A stretch of 64,000 bases of DNA, from the NCBI GenBank assembly GCA_937883755.1, contig CAKZYA010000003.1:62001-126000 (forward strand), in the 5' to 3' direction. The DNA is from an uncultured Flammeovirgaceae bacterium. Its GTDB lineage: Bacteria > Bacteroidota > Bacteroidia > Cytophagales > Cyclobacteriaceae. The translations under genes were made by a program, and so were the position numbers. Each line of letters starts with the position of its first letter. Within the stretch, counting starts at the first letter, position 1. Of the stretch, positions 1 to 8,146 are shown piece by piece. The notes under the pieces are model-generated. The model was not told the DNA's origin, searched no databases, and was given only the letters and a program-made list of their open reading frames with translations.

Positions 1-1
1 G

Positions 2-1303
2 CGACCGGTGTATCGTCTTCAGGATAAAGCGGGCAAATTCTACTGCTTCTTTGCCGACGACGGAGAGAAAGTGCCTCCTATTAGTGAAACCGAAGTGAGA
101 AGTATCATTAGTCGCTTTACCGGAAGTGAAGCCACGATAGCTAGCGTCGAAGAGATGAGCGAATTAGATCAGTGGACACCCCGCACCCGCTTTTTACCTT
201 ATCTGCCTGCGTACCGAGTACATCTGAATGATGATAAGGGAACAGTATGCTACGTTTCTTCCGTCACGGGAGAAGTATTTCAAAAGCTCAATACAGCGGA
301 TAAGATTTGGGCGTGGCTGGGGGCAATTCCCCATTGGATTTATTTTAAAGACTTACGAATCCGCACCCAACTGTGGCGGGATGTGGTGGTGGCGCTCAGC
401 ATCGTAGGCACAGTGATGTGTGCCGCAGGGCTGTATCTGGGTATTATTCGGGTACGACGTAAGAAGCAGCGTCAGTGGGCGTTTAGCCCTTACAAAAAGG
501 TGTGGTTCAAATGGCATCACTACACGGGCTTTGCGTTTGGGTTATTCACCTTCACTTGGATATTGAGTGGTCTCTTCTCGATGAATCCCTGGAAATGGAG
601 CCCTTCCACCAGCCTTAACGAACAAGCACGGACTACTTGGCAAGGAGGTGTGCTAACGCCATCACTATTTACGCTAAGCCCCCACCAAGCACTGGTCGCT
701 TTGGAAAACATCAACCCAAAGATCAGCGAATTAGTACTGACGCAATTTGCCGGAAAACCCTACTATCAACTACGGATGGCGGATGGTAGCCATCAACTGC
801 TCCTCGGCGACCGGATATATCCGCCGCTTGATCGCTTGGACACTAAGGCGTACGTCCGCCAGGTGCAGGCTATCCACCCCGAGACTATTTACCCCGAGGC
901 AAAGGATTTGCGAGTGACCGAGTTGATGGATTATGATGCCTATTACTACGACAAGCACCGCACCCGGCCACTGCCGGTGTTGAAAGTCGATCTTAACGAT
1001 AAGACCAACACGACCTACTACATCGACCCTAGTACGACTGAAGTGCTTATGAAATACGAGACTACGAGTCGGGTCAACCGCTGGGTCTACCACGGATTAC
1101 ATAGCTTAGATTTTCCGGCCCTATTCTTCCGAAGACCTCTGTGGGATCTGGTGGTAATCACACTCATGTTAGGTGGCATCAGCGTAAGTGTAACCGGACT
1201 TATGCTTACTTGGAAGTGGGGGAAGAGGAAGATACTTGGCAAAGTAGCAATAAAAGGAAACAGGCGTTACCCAGAGGCAAGTAGCCAGCGGGTCAGTCAA
1301 TAG
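2..1303 (+). CDS. PepSY-associated transmembrane protein, 5' end missing
   Basis: Membrane protein of the PepSY / PiuB-like family, whose members often accompany siderophore or iron uptake; the exact role here is unknown. The reading frame is open to the window edge and the first visible GTG lies inside the protein, so the N-terminal membrane segment expected in this family is probably upstream. Visible: a first PepSY-like extracytoplasmic domain (about residues 1-100), a membrane helix near residues 124-148, a short basic loop (VRRKKQR), the family-typical WHHYTGFAFG helix at about 169-192, a second PepSY-like domain, and a last helix at about 382-405 following WVYHGLHSLDF. It ends in a basic tail. 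The next gene, a beta-lactamase, looks unrelated. Confidence 0.8.
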   Translation, partial: RPVYRLQDKAGKFYCFFADDGEKVPPISETEVRSIISRFTGSEATIASVEEMSELDQWTPRTRFLPYLPAYRVHLNDDKGTVCYVSSVTGEVFQKLNTADKIWAWLGAIPHWIYFKDLRIRTQLWRDVVVALSIVGTVMCAAGLYLGIIRVRRKKQRQWAFSPYKKVWFKWHHYTGFAFGLFTFTWILSGLFSMNPWKWSPSTSLNEQARTTWQGGVLTPSLFTLSPHQALVALENINPKISELVLTQFAGKPYYQLRMADGSHQLLLGDRIYPPLDRLDTKAYVRQVQAIHPETIYPEAKDLRVTELMDYDAYYYDKHRTRPLPVLKVDLNDKTNTTYYIDPSTTEVLMKYETTSRVNRWVYHGLHSLDFPALFFRRPLWDLVVITLMLGGISVSVTGLMLTWKWGKRKILGKVAIKGNRRYPEASSQRVSQ

Positions 1304-1318
1304 ATGTTACTTCTTGGT

Positions 1319-1348
1319 GGTATACTTGTTCGTGGTATACTTGTTCAG
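1319..1348. repeat. 15-bp tandem duplication
   Basis: Two adjacent 15-bp units (1319-1333 and 1334-1348), both beginning GGTATACTTGTTC and differing only in the last two bases. They lie just after the PepSY stop codon. No function is apparent. Confidence 0.6.
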
Positions 1349-1440
1349 CAAAACCACCGTGCGTGGCTGTAGAAGCATACCCTCTGTAACCAATCATCTT
1401 TTAAAAGCATGCATAATTGGCTAGATTTACCTGACGCATA

Positions 1441-1474
1441 CATGATAAATAAACGCGCTGGTGCGTTTACCTAC
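1441..1474. repeat. REP-like palindromic element, copy 1
   Basis: Short element with the 7-bp stem TAAACGC / GCGTTTA around a six-base centre, preceded by an A/T-rich arm. A near-identical copy lies in inverted orientation at 30884-30917. The six central bases differ, but the closing pair remains pairable (G-T here, A-T in the other copy), suggesting the hairpin is what is conserved. It sits just upstream of the beta-lactamase gene. Confidence 0.5.
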
Positions 1475-1491
1475 AAGCAAGAGAAAACGCT

Positions 1492-2400
1492 ATGGCAAAA
1501 AAGACATCTATTACATTTTTAATTCTCCTAATAGTTTTTACACAAGGATACTCGCAAGAATTTGAAACATTAAGACTGAAAATAGAGGATATTATAAATT
1601 CCAAAAACGCAACTGTTGGAGTTGCAATTAATGGGGTAGAAGTTAGAGACACACTGAGTATCAATGGTCAAAGACACTTTCCTATGCAAAGTGTGTTCAA
1701 GTTTCCCATTGCCCTGACCGTTTTATCTGAAATAGATAAAGGCAATCTTTCTTTTGATCAAAAAATTGAAATCAAGAAAAGCGAGTTGTTACCTGGGTTA
1801 TGGAGTCCAATACGAGAAAAATATCCAGAAGGGGGTACACTTACCATAGCGGAAATTCTAGAATATACCGTTGCTTTAAGTGATAACGTAGGTTGTGATG
1901 TACTGCTAAAACTTCTTGGAAAACCTCAAGCGGTGGAAAATTATTTTTCTAGTCTCGGTTTTCAAGATATTTCTGTTAAAATAAATGAAGAGACTATGCA
2001 AGGCAATTGGGACTTGCAGTTTCTGAATTGGACAACGCCAAAGGAAGCTAACAGAATACTAGCAACATTTTATGAGAACAAAGATAGGCTACTTTCGAAA
2101 GAAAGTCATGATTTTGTGTGGGATGTAATGAAAGGAACCAAAACAGGAGAGAACAGATTAAGGGGACAATTACCTAAAGAAACGGTAGTTGCTCATAAAA
2201 CAGGCTGGTCAGGTGCCCATAGAGAAACCGGAATAACTGCTGCAGTTAATAATATTGGGATTGTCTTTCTGCCCGATAGAAAGTACTTTACCATAAGCGT
2301 TTTTGTTACCGAATCTGCAGAAAGTCTCGAAGCCAACGAGAAAATAATAGCTGATATTTCGAAAGTAATCTGGGATTACTTTACAAACAAACAGCTATAA
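1492..2400 (+). CDS. Class A (subclass A2-like) beta-lactamase
   Basis: Periplasmic serine beta-lactamase that would hydrolyse the beta-lactam ring. The N-terminal signal peptide ends near residue 22. Catalytic motifs are in the right order and spacing: S67-V-F-K70, S130-D-N132, E166 in NEETMQGNWDLQFLNW, and K236-T-G238. The omega loop, the LRGQLP segment and HKTGWSG resemble the PER/CepA/CfxA/CblA branch typical of Bacteroidota rather than TEM/SHV. The length of 302 residues is normal. The gene looks more A/T-rich than the PepSY gene before it and is alone on its strand, compatible with acquisition. No AmpR-like regulator is adjacent. The substrate range cannot be read from sequence. Confidence 0.92.
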   Translation: MAKKTSITFLILLIVFTQGYSQEFETLRLKIEDIINSKNATVGVAINGVEVRDTLSINGQRHFPMQSVFKFPIALTVLSEIDKGNLSFDQKIEIKKSELLPGLWSPIREKYPEGGTLTIAEILEYTVALSDNVGCDVLLKLLGKPQAVENYFSSLGFQDISVKINEETMQGNWDLQFLNWTTPKEANRILATFYENKDRLLSKESHDFVWDVMKGTKTGENRLRGQLPKETVVAHKTGWSGAHRETGITAAVNNIGIVFLPDRKYFTISVFVTESAESLEANEKIIADISKVIWDYFTNKQL

Positions 2401-2446
2401 ATTACCTTAGTCAAACATCTACGGGGTCAGTAGGCAACCATGTATA

Positions 2447-2496
2447 AGTAGCAGTGGCGTCTCCGGCAAATTCGCATTTGGCGCAGAGCTATTCGC
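2447..2496 (-). pseudogene. Fragment of a DinB-like gene (middle part)
   Basis: On the minus strand this stretch reads roughly LCAKCEFAGDAT, closely matching LCAECNFAGDT of the intact DinB-like protein at 5760-6314. An in-frame TAG lies just before the leucine, and no matching sequence continues on either side. It lies directly beyond the 3' end of the phosphoesterase gene. I read it as a remnant of a third copy of the gene. Confidence 0.65.
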
Positions 2497-2500
2497 AGGA

Positions 2501-4090
2501 TTACTTAACAATAAACTTTTGCGACGCTGACCATTCACTCCAGGTTAACCCTTTTGTTCGGTAGCGTACCCGCCAGTAATAGGTTGTCTTTTCTTTTAAA
2601 GAAGTAATTCGTTGTTGGGTTAAATCAATTCCCTTATTTAAATCCCGATTACCGTACCAGTCTTCGTGAGTGTTCCAAATGTCAATGTCAGGATTAGCGA
2701 AATTATACGTTCTACTTACCTGCCATTGGGTTTCCCCATGTTCACTATTATCAGTTGGTTTAAAATCTGAAGCAGTCAATATCACATTATCAATATTCAC
2801 AGTTACTTCTTCAATGGGAGAGATACACACTGGAGTTTCAGGTTTGGCGCTGTATCGCTTAACCTCAATGATATCGCTTACTTCATTGTCCTTCGGATTA
2901 GCAACGTCGCCTCTACTTAACCGGATCAATTTAAATTTTGGGTCTTCACCAGCCGCCACCTCCATTACTACAAATCCGTAGTCGCTGTGGCTTACTGAAA
3001 ACTCATCATAATTGGTTTGTGCATACTCCCCCCATCCGTCAATCTTACCGCCTGCTGTAGCCACATTCACCCACAAGTGGGTATGATCCCTCGATTGGCC
3101 TCTTGAGTAACCATGCGTATGACCATAAAAATGAACGGTGGGCTTACCGGTTCGAGCTGAGAATTTTTCTAATTGGAAAATTACATCTCCCGTATAATCC
3201 CGTTCTCCATCAATCCATAATTCAGACTTATAGGGATGGTGTAACTGGGCAAATACGAAATCAATATCATCATTTCGCTCAGCATCTTCTAGTACATCCT
3301 CCAACCAGTCTAGCTGCTCTTGGATTGTGTAGTCGTCATTTGAGTTAAGGCCAATGATTCTCATATTACCGTAATCCTTGTAGTACCAGTGCTCAAGGTA
3401 TCCGGGAGTGCCATTATCTGGCAAGTGAAAATAGTTGAAATAGAAATCACTATTGTTTTCGTGATTGCCTAAAACTGGGTAGACCGGAACATAGGGTAGT
3501 AGCTTTTTTGACTGACGGAAAAAGTCATTCGTCCAATCAGTATAAACTAATCCATCCTTGGTCAAATCGCCGGGGATAATGACCATTCCCAACTTCTCAA
3601 ACATGTCTTCTTCATCATTTTCTTGGGATAAGTAGGCCAGTACCCCTTCTTCAACAATTTCTTTGAATTTGTTAGGATGCTCATCGTCTCGCTGCATATC
3701 ACTCAAGGCAACCAGTTGGAAGGTTTTTTCTTCATCGGGTAGTGGTGGAGTAGTGAAATGATAGATTTCTGATTCAGTTTGACCAGTCATTACCTGATAG
3801 TAATAAGTGGTGGAAGGTGACAGATTTTCTAACTTGGCCCGATGTATTTGCGAGGGTCGTTCGTTTACAATGGAAAAGACTCTTTCTGATTGGTTGGCTA
3901 ACTCTTTGGTAGTCCCCCACTGTACTTTACAGGTACCTCCTTCCGTTGTTTCCCACATAATGTGAATACTAGTGGGAGTAGCATCTTGTAAGTAAGGTTC
4001 TACAATAATTTCTTGCCCAATAATCTCGGACACTGATAATAAGATAAAAAGAAATACAAGGAGGGTATAGTGCGTTTTATTTTTCATCAT
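2501..4090 (-). CDS. Exported purple-acid-phosphatase-like metallophosphoesterase
   Basis: Calcineurin-like phosphoesterase with a signal peptide (about residues 1-25), so it acts in the periplasm or outside the cell. An N-terminal fibronectin-like domain (about 28-115, ending in YYYQVMTG) resembles that of purple acid phosphatases. Metal-binding motifs of the catalytic domain follow in order: a DMQ motif, PGDLT, GNHE, LHHP and GHTHGYSRG. The C-terminal 110 residues, with TTYYWRVRYR, look like another fibronectin-type domain. No type IX sorting domain is evident. The substrate is unknown; phosphomonoesters or diesters are likely. The gene is flanked on both sides by fragments of a DinB-like gene. 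Confidence 0.85.
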   Translation of the reverse strand: MMKNKTHYTLLVFLFILLSVSEIIGQEIIVEPYLQDATPTSIHIMWETTEGGTCKVQWGTTKELANQSERVFSIVNERPSQIHRAKLENLSPSTTYYYQVMTGQTESEIYHFTTPPLPDEEKTFQLVALSDMQRDDEHPNKFKEIVEEGVLAYLSQENDEEDMFEKLGMVIIPGDLTKDGLVYTDWTNDFFRQSKKLLPYVPVYPVLGNHENNSDFYFNYFHLPDNGTPGYLEHWYYKDYGNMRIIGLNSNDDYTIQEQLDWLEDVLEDAERNDDIDFVFAQLHHPYKSELWIDGERDYTGDVIFQLEKFSARTGKPTVHFYGHTHGYSRGQSRDHTHLWVNVATAGGKIDGWGEYAQTNYDEFSVSHSDYGFVVMEVAAGEDPKFKLIRLSRGDVANPKDNEVSDIIEVKRYSAKPETPVCISPIEEVTVNIDNVILTASDFKPTDNSEHGETQWQVSRTYNFANPDIDIWNTHEDWYGNRDLNKGIDLTQQRITSLKEKTTYYWRVRYRTKGLTWSEWSASQKFIVK

Positions 4091-4118
4091 ACGTTTTCAA
4101 TAGATTACCATTCGAAAA

Positions 4119-4126
4119 CAAAAGTA
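4119..4126 (-). promoter_or_regulatory. Possible -7 box of the phosphoesterase promoter
   Basis: On the minus strand this reads TACTTTTG, fitting the Bacteroidota -7 consensus TAnnTTTG, about 30 bases upstream of the phosphoesterase start. The expected -33 TTG reads TTC at about the right distance. A single 8-mer match in A/T-rich DNA is weak evidence. Confidence 0.35.
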
Positions 4127-4297
4127 TGATAACCACGGGCATGATGAAAAGAATAGTAGTTTATGTAATTATTAAATTTTGCCATTATATACTGAAAGAA
4201 GCCCAAGTTTACCAATAATGACCGGTCATAAGTGATACCCTCTACCTCACTACTTTTACCGATCTCACAATTTCCCATCACGCCTCAACCTACCCTA

Positions 4298-4438
4298 CTA
4301 CCCGTAGTAGCCCTTCGGTATTACCCCGCTCAGGCGAAGGTAGACCACGCACTGCCTGCGGTGATGAATAATGTGGTTTTCCATCGAGTAGAACAGTTGC
4401 CAGACTGAAATGGTATCTCTGGCAAAGGTATTTTGTCT
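4298..4438 (-). pseudogene. Fragment of a DinB-like gene (C-terminal part)
   Basis: Minus-strand translation gives about 45 residues, including SVWQLFYSMENHIIHHR and YVVYLRL, ending at a TAG (4298-4300). This aligns over its whole length, without frameshift, to the C-terminus of the intact DinB-like protein at 5760-6314. The N-terminal three quarters are gone: upstream the frame runs straight into the stop codon (4439-4441) of the ammonia-lyase gene. The metal-ligand histidine cluster is kept, so the decay may be recent. Confidence 0.75.
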
Positions 4439-5560
4439 CTAAGCAATAGAGTATTCTTGTCCACCAATTATATTTTTGTAGGTCTCACTGTCAGTATCCC
4501 CCTCAGTATTAAATAACAATATTCTGCTATTGGTATTTATGTTTAAATGGTTTTTGACATCTATGTAATCTGGATTTTCCAGTATAGTAATTAATGCTGC
4601 CAGTCCAGCAGCCCCTGATTCGCCTGAAATAATCTTTGTGTCATTTCCTTGAGAATAATAAAAATTCCGCATCGCTTTTCTTGTGTCTGCGTCACTAACC
4701 ACTACTGAACAGTCTGCACCGTTTCTAATTAACTGCCAAGCTCCGTAGGAAGGCAATTCACAATTGAGGCCCGCCATTATGGTTTTGCTATTTCCACAAG
4801 ATGCTGTAATCCTATCATTCTTGAAAGACTGTAATATTCCGTTTGATTCTTCTGGCTCTACAATAACAATTTTCGGCCTTTTATTTCCATATACATTTAG
4901 ATAATAGAATATGCCTGCTGCCGCCATACTTCCAACTCCGGCTTGCAAGATTATTATATCATACTGCGCTACACCGCCAATGGGGTTTAGCTGAAGGTCT
5001 ATTTCAATGAACATTGTTTGATAGCCTTTCATAATCAAAGCAGGAATTTCCTCGTATCCTTCCCATGCGGTATCTTGTATGAGTAGCCAATTTTTTTCTT
5101 GTGCTTTTTCATTGGCTTTCTGGCACGTATCGGTATAGTTAAAACTTGTTTGGATGACTTTAGCACCTTCCGCTTCAATTGCCCTAATTCTGTTAACAGT
5201 AGTATCTCTTGGTACGTAGACGACAGAACTTTTCTTAAGTTTTGTAGCACTCCAAGCCACCGCGCGTCCATGGTTTCCATCAGTAGCAGTGCAATATGTA
5301 TCTACTTCTTTATATTTTTGCATTGCATATGATGCGCCTAGTCCTTTAAATGCATTAAGACCAAAACGAAAAGATTCATCCTTTACAAAAATTTGCCCGA
5401 CACCATATTCTTTTGAAAGTGCGTTTATTTCGTGTAATGGTGTCATATGATACTCAGAGAGACTCTGATGAAATTCCAACGCATTATCATCTTCAGCAAT
5501 AATTTTAGTTGTTTCATTATCAGGTATTATGTTGTTAGTTTTATTAATGAAAAACTTCAT
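4439..5560 (-). CDS. dpaL: Diaminopropionate ammonia-lyase
   Basis: PLP enzyme of the fold-II (threonine dehydratase-like) group. Diaminopropionate ammonia-lyases convert 2,3-diaminopropionate to pyruvate and ammonia in the cytoplasm. Family signatures are clear: VKDESFRFGLNAFKGLG, with K72 as the predicted PLP lysine, ATDGNHGRAVAW, QDTAWEGYEEIP, and the glycine-rich phosphate loop LQAGVGSMAAAG. The length of 373 residues is slightly shorter than E. coli YgeX, mostly at the N-terminus. No other gene of diaminopropionate or purine catabolism is nearby. The gene looks A/T-rich compared with its neighbours. A more general threonine/serine dehydratase is the alternative, but the RFGLNAFK and TAWEGYE motifs favour this call. 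Confidence 0.85.
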   Translation of the reverse strand: MKFFINKTNNIIPDNETTKIIAEDDNALEFHQSLSEYHMTPLHEINALSKEYGVGQIFVKDESFRFGLNAFKGLGASYAMQKYKEVDTYCTATDGNHGRAVAWSATKLKKSSVVYVPRDTTVNRIRAIEAEGAKVIQTSFNYTDTCQKANEKAQEKNWLLIQDTAWEGYEEIPALIMKGYQTMFIEIDLQLNPIGGVAQYDIIILQAGVGSMAAAGIFYYLNVYGNKRPKIVIVEPEESNGILQSFKNDRITASCGNSKTIMAGLNCELPSYGAWQLIRNGADCSVVVSDADTRKAMRNFYYSQGNDTKIISGESGAAGLAALITILENPDYIDVKNHLNINTNSRILLFNTEGDTDSETYKNIIGGQEYSIA

Positions 5561-5759
5561 TGCTACAGGTTATGACTTTATTCTTGATTGATAAAGGCAG
5601 GGGCTCTTGAATGCTATGACTAAGATAAGTTAACCATTCGTAGATTAGTGCCAATGATGTAATGGGTTTTTGCTCTTTCTAAAAAGGTCTGCTTACTGGG
5701 CTGTTGAAAATACCTATTTATCTCATTCTAATCAATTCCATGCTTTGTTAGCGCGGGTA

Positions 5760-6314
5760 CTACCACCCATAGAAGCCTTTAGGCACCACACCTTTCAGTC
5801 GTAAGTAGACCACGTACTGTCCCCGATGGTGAATGATATGGTTTTCCATGGCGTAGAATAGCCGCCAGACCGGAATGGTGTCTCCGGCAAAGTTGCACTC
5901 AGCGCAGAGCTGTTCAGTGGATAATTCTTGAATGGACTGCCGCACAAAGGTGTACATGTTTTTAAGCTCCTCAATAACATCCTCTTTAGGCATTTGCACC
6001 GGAAGCTTTACGTCCTGATAGGGATTCTTCAAACCCGCACGACTCGCTAGTTGGCCGCAGGTGTATACCACACAGTGTCGCCACTGTTCAGAAAAGGTCA
6101 TCGCTTCGTCGGTATAGCGGAAGGTAAACAGCTTCGGCGGCATCTGCTCCACGTTGGTGAGTGTCATTTTTTCAGAACGATACCATGCGGCCAGCAGCTC
6201 CTTTCGCTGCTGCTCAGCTTCGCGAAGAGTCGCTGCGTTGGCGACCTGAGAGGCTCCAAAAGACAACAGTCCTAAGCTGCCTAATTTTTTCAAAAAGATA
6301 GATCGTTTCATCAT
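5760..6314 (-). CDS. Exported DinB-family protein
   Basis: DinB/YfiT-like four-helix-bundle protein, a fold that usually binds a metal through three histidines and in some members acts as a thiol-dependent transferase; the function here is unknown. The N-terminus (MMKRSIFLKKLGSLGLLSFG, cleaved near residue 28) is a signal peptide, which is unusual because most DinB proteins are cytoplasmic. Candidate metal ligands are the His in EQWRHCVVY and those in NHIIHHRGQYVVYLRL. Fragments of two more copies lie at 4298-4438 and 2447-2496. The downstream side of the PhoX-like gene is 130 bp away on the same strand. Confidence 0.8.
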   Translation of the reverse strand: MMKRSIFLKKLGSLGLLSFGASQVANAATLREAEQQRKELLAAWYRSEKMTLTNVEQMPPKLFTFRYTDEAMTFSEQWRHCVVYTCGQLASRAGLKNPYQDVKLPVQMPKEDVIEELKNMYTFVRQSIQELSTEQLCAECNFAGDTIPVWRLFYAMENHIIHHRGQYVVYLRLKGVVPKGFYGW

Positions 6315-6443
6315 GATTTACGGATTATGGTACAGTTCTCTAAGCACACTGCCGGATCATTTTTCCGAAACCGGTTGGTTTGAGGTGACAACCGATAAAC
6401 ACCATGCGGCTGAGTTTTTCTTCTTCTGGCTTTTACCATCTTA

Positions 6444-8048
6444 CTAACCAAGTTGCTGTATTTGCTGAAGTAACGGCCCCTGAATGGTGACCACAGCGGA
6501 TCGGGGTATACTGCCGGGCTTACCCGGCCAATGGCTCGTAAGTGCTTCCAAAGATGACGATTGTTCTCCCGGATGCTGGACACTTAGAAACAGGGTGCTT
6601 CCATCTGGTGAAAAGCAGGGACCTGTAAACTCAGCATCCACCGGAGCACTCGCCATTTGAATCACTTCCCCGGCTTGCGAACCATCACGCATCACCAGGA
6701 ACAGCCCGTTGTTTTTGAATGCGCTGTATGGAGGCTGATTCATTTTAGAACCTGATATATCAGAGGTAAACCACAGGTTCCCCGCCCGGTCAAACACCAT
6801 ATTGTCCGGCGAAGCAAAACCCGTATCTTCTCCTCCGGTCAGATAGGTGGTCGCCTTAAACGTCAATGCAGCGTGATCGCCGTTCTCTTCCTCAATTTTA
6901 AGAATAGAACCAAAGTAATTCTCCCGAGGAATGTTGTTGGTCAGGGCAACTAACACATCGCCACTTACGGGGTCAATCTCAATATCTTCGGGGCGGTCGA
7001 GCCGCGTAGCACCCAAAATCTTAGCTGATTCCCGCAAATAGACCAGGGCTTCCGTCTGGGTCTTGAACTGCGCCATTAGTAGGGGTTGTTGCTCCACATC
7101 TACTGGAATCCACATGCCTACGCCTAGGTTGGCCACGTATAGCATACCTTCTCGCAGAGAGCCAGGCTCACTGGAAATGAACTTGTACAAGTGTTCATCA
7201 TTCTTATCATCTCCGGTATAGACCACCAGTCGTCCATCTTCTAACTCTTTGACCGTCGCGCACTCGTGGGCGCAACGACCGAGCGCCACATGTTTCTGCG
7301 CGGTTCCGGTGGCTGGGTCTACTTCTACCACCCAACCATAGTGCTCCGGCGGATTCGCATAAAACTTTTCCCAGCCTTCGGTACTGGGCGTAATATTTCG
7401 GTCACTGGAGGATCGGTCACTGTAGAAGTATTGATAGTTTTCTTCGCAGGTCAGCACCGTGCCCCAGGGGGTAACTCCACCCGCACAGTTACCTAGTGTG
7501 CCCATCGCTGCTTGCTTTCCCTCTATCGAGGTATCCCAGTTAAAGGGAATTTCGGTGAGCCCAGTAAGGCGTTTATTATCCGGGTGGGACACGACTAACC
7601 ACTGGCCGTTCTCTTTTTTCACGCGCACCAAAGACCCACCCACGGCGTACATTTCTTGCTCTACTTGTTCCAGGGTTTTGTCAGTGACCGTTTCCTGGTG
7701 AATCATCAAAGAGTTGATATACTCGTGGTTCACCCATAGGATACCTTCATCAGTTTTTTGTTCATCAGGTAGAAACGCAATGAAATCGTTGTTGAATCCG
7801 AAAGTGTCCTGCTCACTGATAGGATCGCCCCACTGGATCAATAAATTATAGTCCAGCTCTTCAGCTAACACTAAAGCATCGTCGGAAGAAGGGGCAATGC
7901 CCCGAACTCGCTTAGAACTTACTTTCGTGGCTTTACATCCACTGACGGCGTACGGCAATAAGGAGGCTGAAACCGTGCCTTTGGTTAGTATTTCCAGAAA
8001 TTTACGTCGGTTAGGCAGCATCGTGAAAGTAGGGTTAGAGCATTCCAT
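6444..8048 (-). CDS. PhoX-like (DUF839) exported protein
   Basis: PhoX/DUF839 beta-propeller proteins include calcium/iron alkaline phosphatases exported through the Tat system. Near the N-terminus, NRRKFLEILTKG followed by a hydrophobic run and SGC suggests a Tat- or lipoprotein-type signal lacking a perfect twin arginine-SRRxFLK motif. Typical segments follow: ILWVNHEY, TCEENYQYFYSDR, GRCAHECATV, DRPEDIEIDP, FASPDNMVFD and FTGPCFSPDG. An AAGGAGG lies only 2 bases before the ATG at 8048; the internal ATG at 8021 (MLPNRRKF) is a realistic alternative start. Phosphatase activity is inferred from the family only. A phosphate-stress role is possible, but no Pho box was recognised. Confidence 0.8.
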   Translation of the reverse strand: MECSNPTFTMLPNRRKFLEILTKGTVSASLLPYAVSGCKATKVSSKRVRGIAPSSDDALVLAEELDYNLLIQWGDPISEQDTFGFNNDFIAFLPDEQKTDEGILWVNHEYINSLMIHQETVTDKTLEQVEQEMYAVGGSLVRVKKENGQWLVVSHPDNKRLTGLTEIPFNWDTSIEGKQAAMGTLGNCAGGVTPWGTVLTCEENYQYFYSDRSSSDRNITPSTEGWEKFYANPPEHYGWVVEVDPATGTAQKHVALGRCAHECATVKELEDGRLVVYTGDDKNDEHLYKFISSEPGSLREGMLYVANLGVGMWIPVDVEQQPLLMAQFKTQTEALVYLRESAKILGATRLDRPEDIEIDPVSGDVLVALTNNIPRENYFGSILKIEEENGDHAALTFKATTYLTGGEDTGFASPDNMVFDRAGNLWFTSDISGSKMNQPPYSAFKNNGLFLVMRDGSQAGEVIQMASAPVDAEFTGPCFSPDGSTLFLSVQHPGEQSSSLEALTSHWPGKPGSIPRSAVVTIQGPLLQQIQQLG

Positions 8049-8146
8049 TTCCTCCTTAAAATTGAATAGACTTTATCTACAAAAATAAGGAAGTAATCAA
8101 TAAACGCAACCATGTTGCATAATTTTAGAAAAGCTCAATACTTTGC

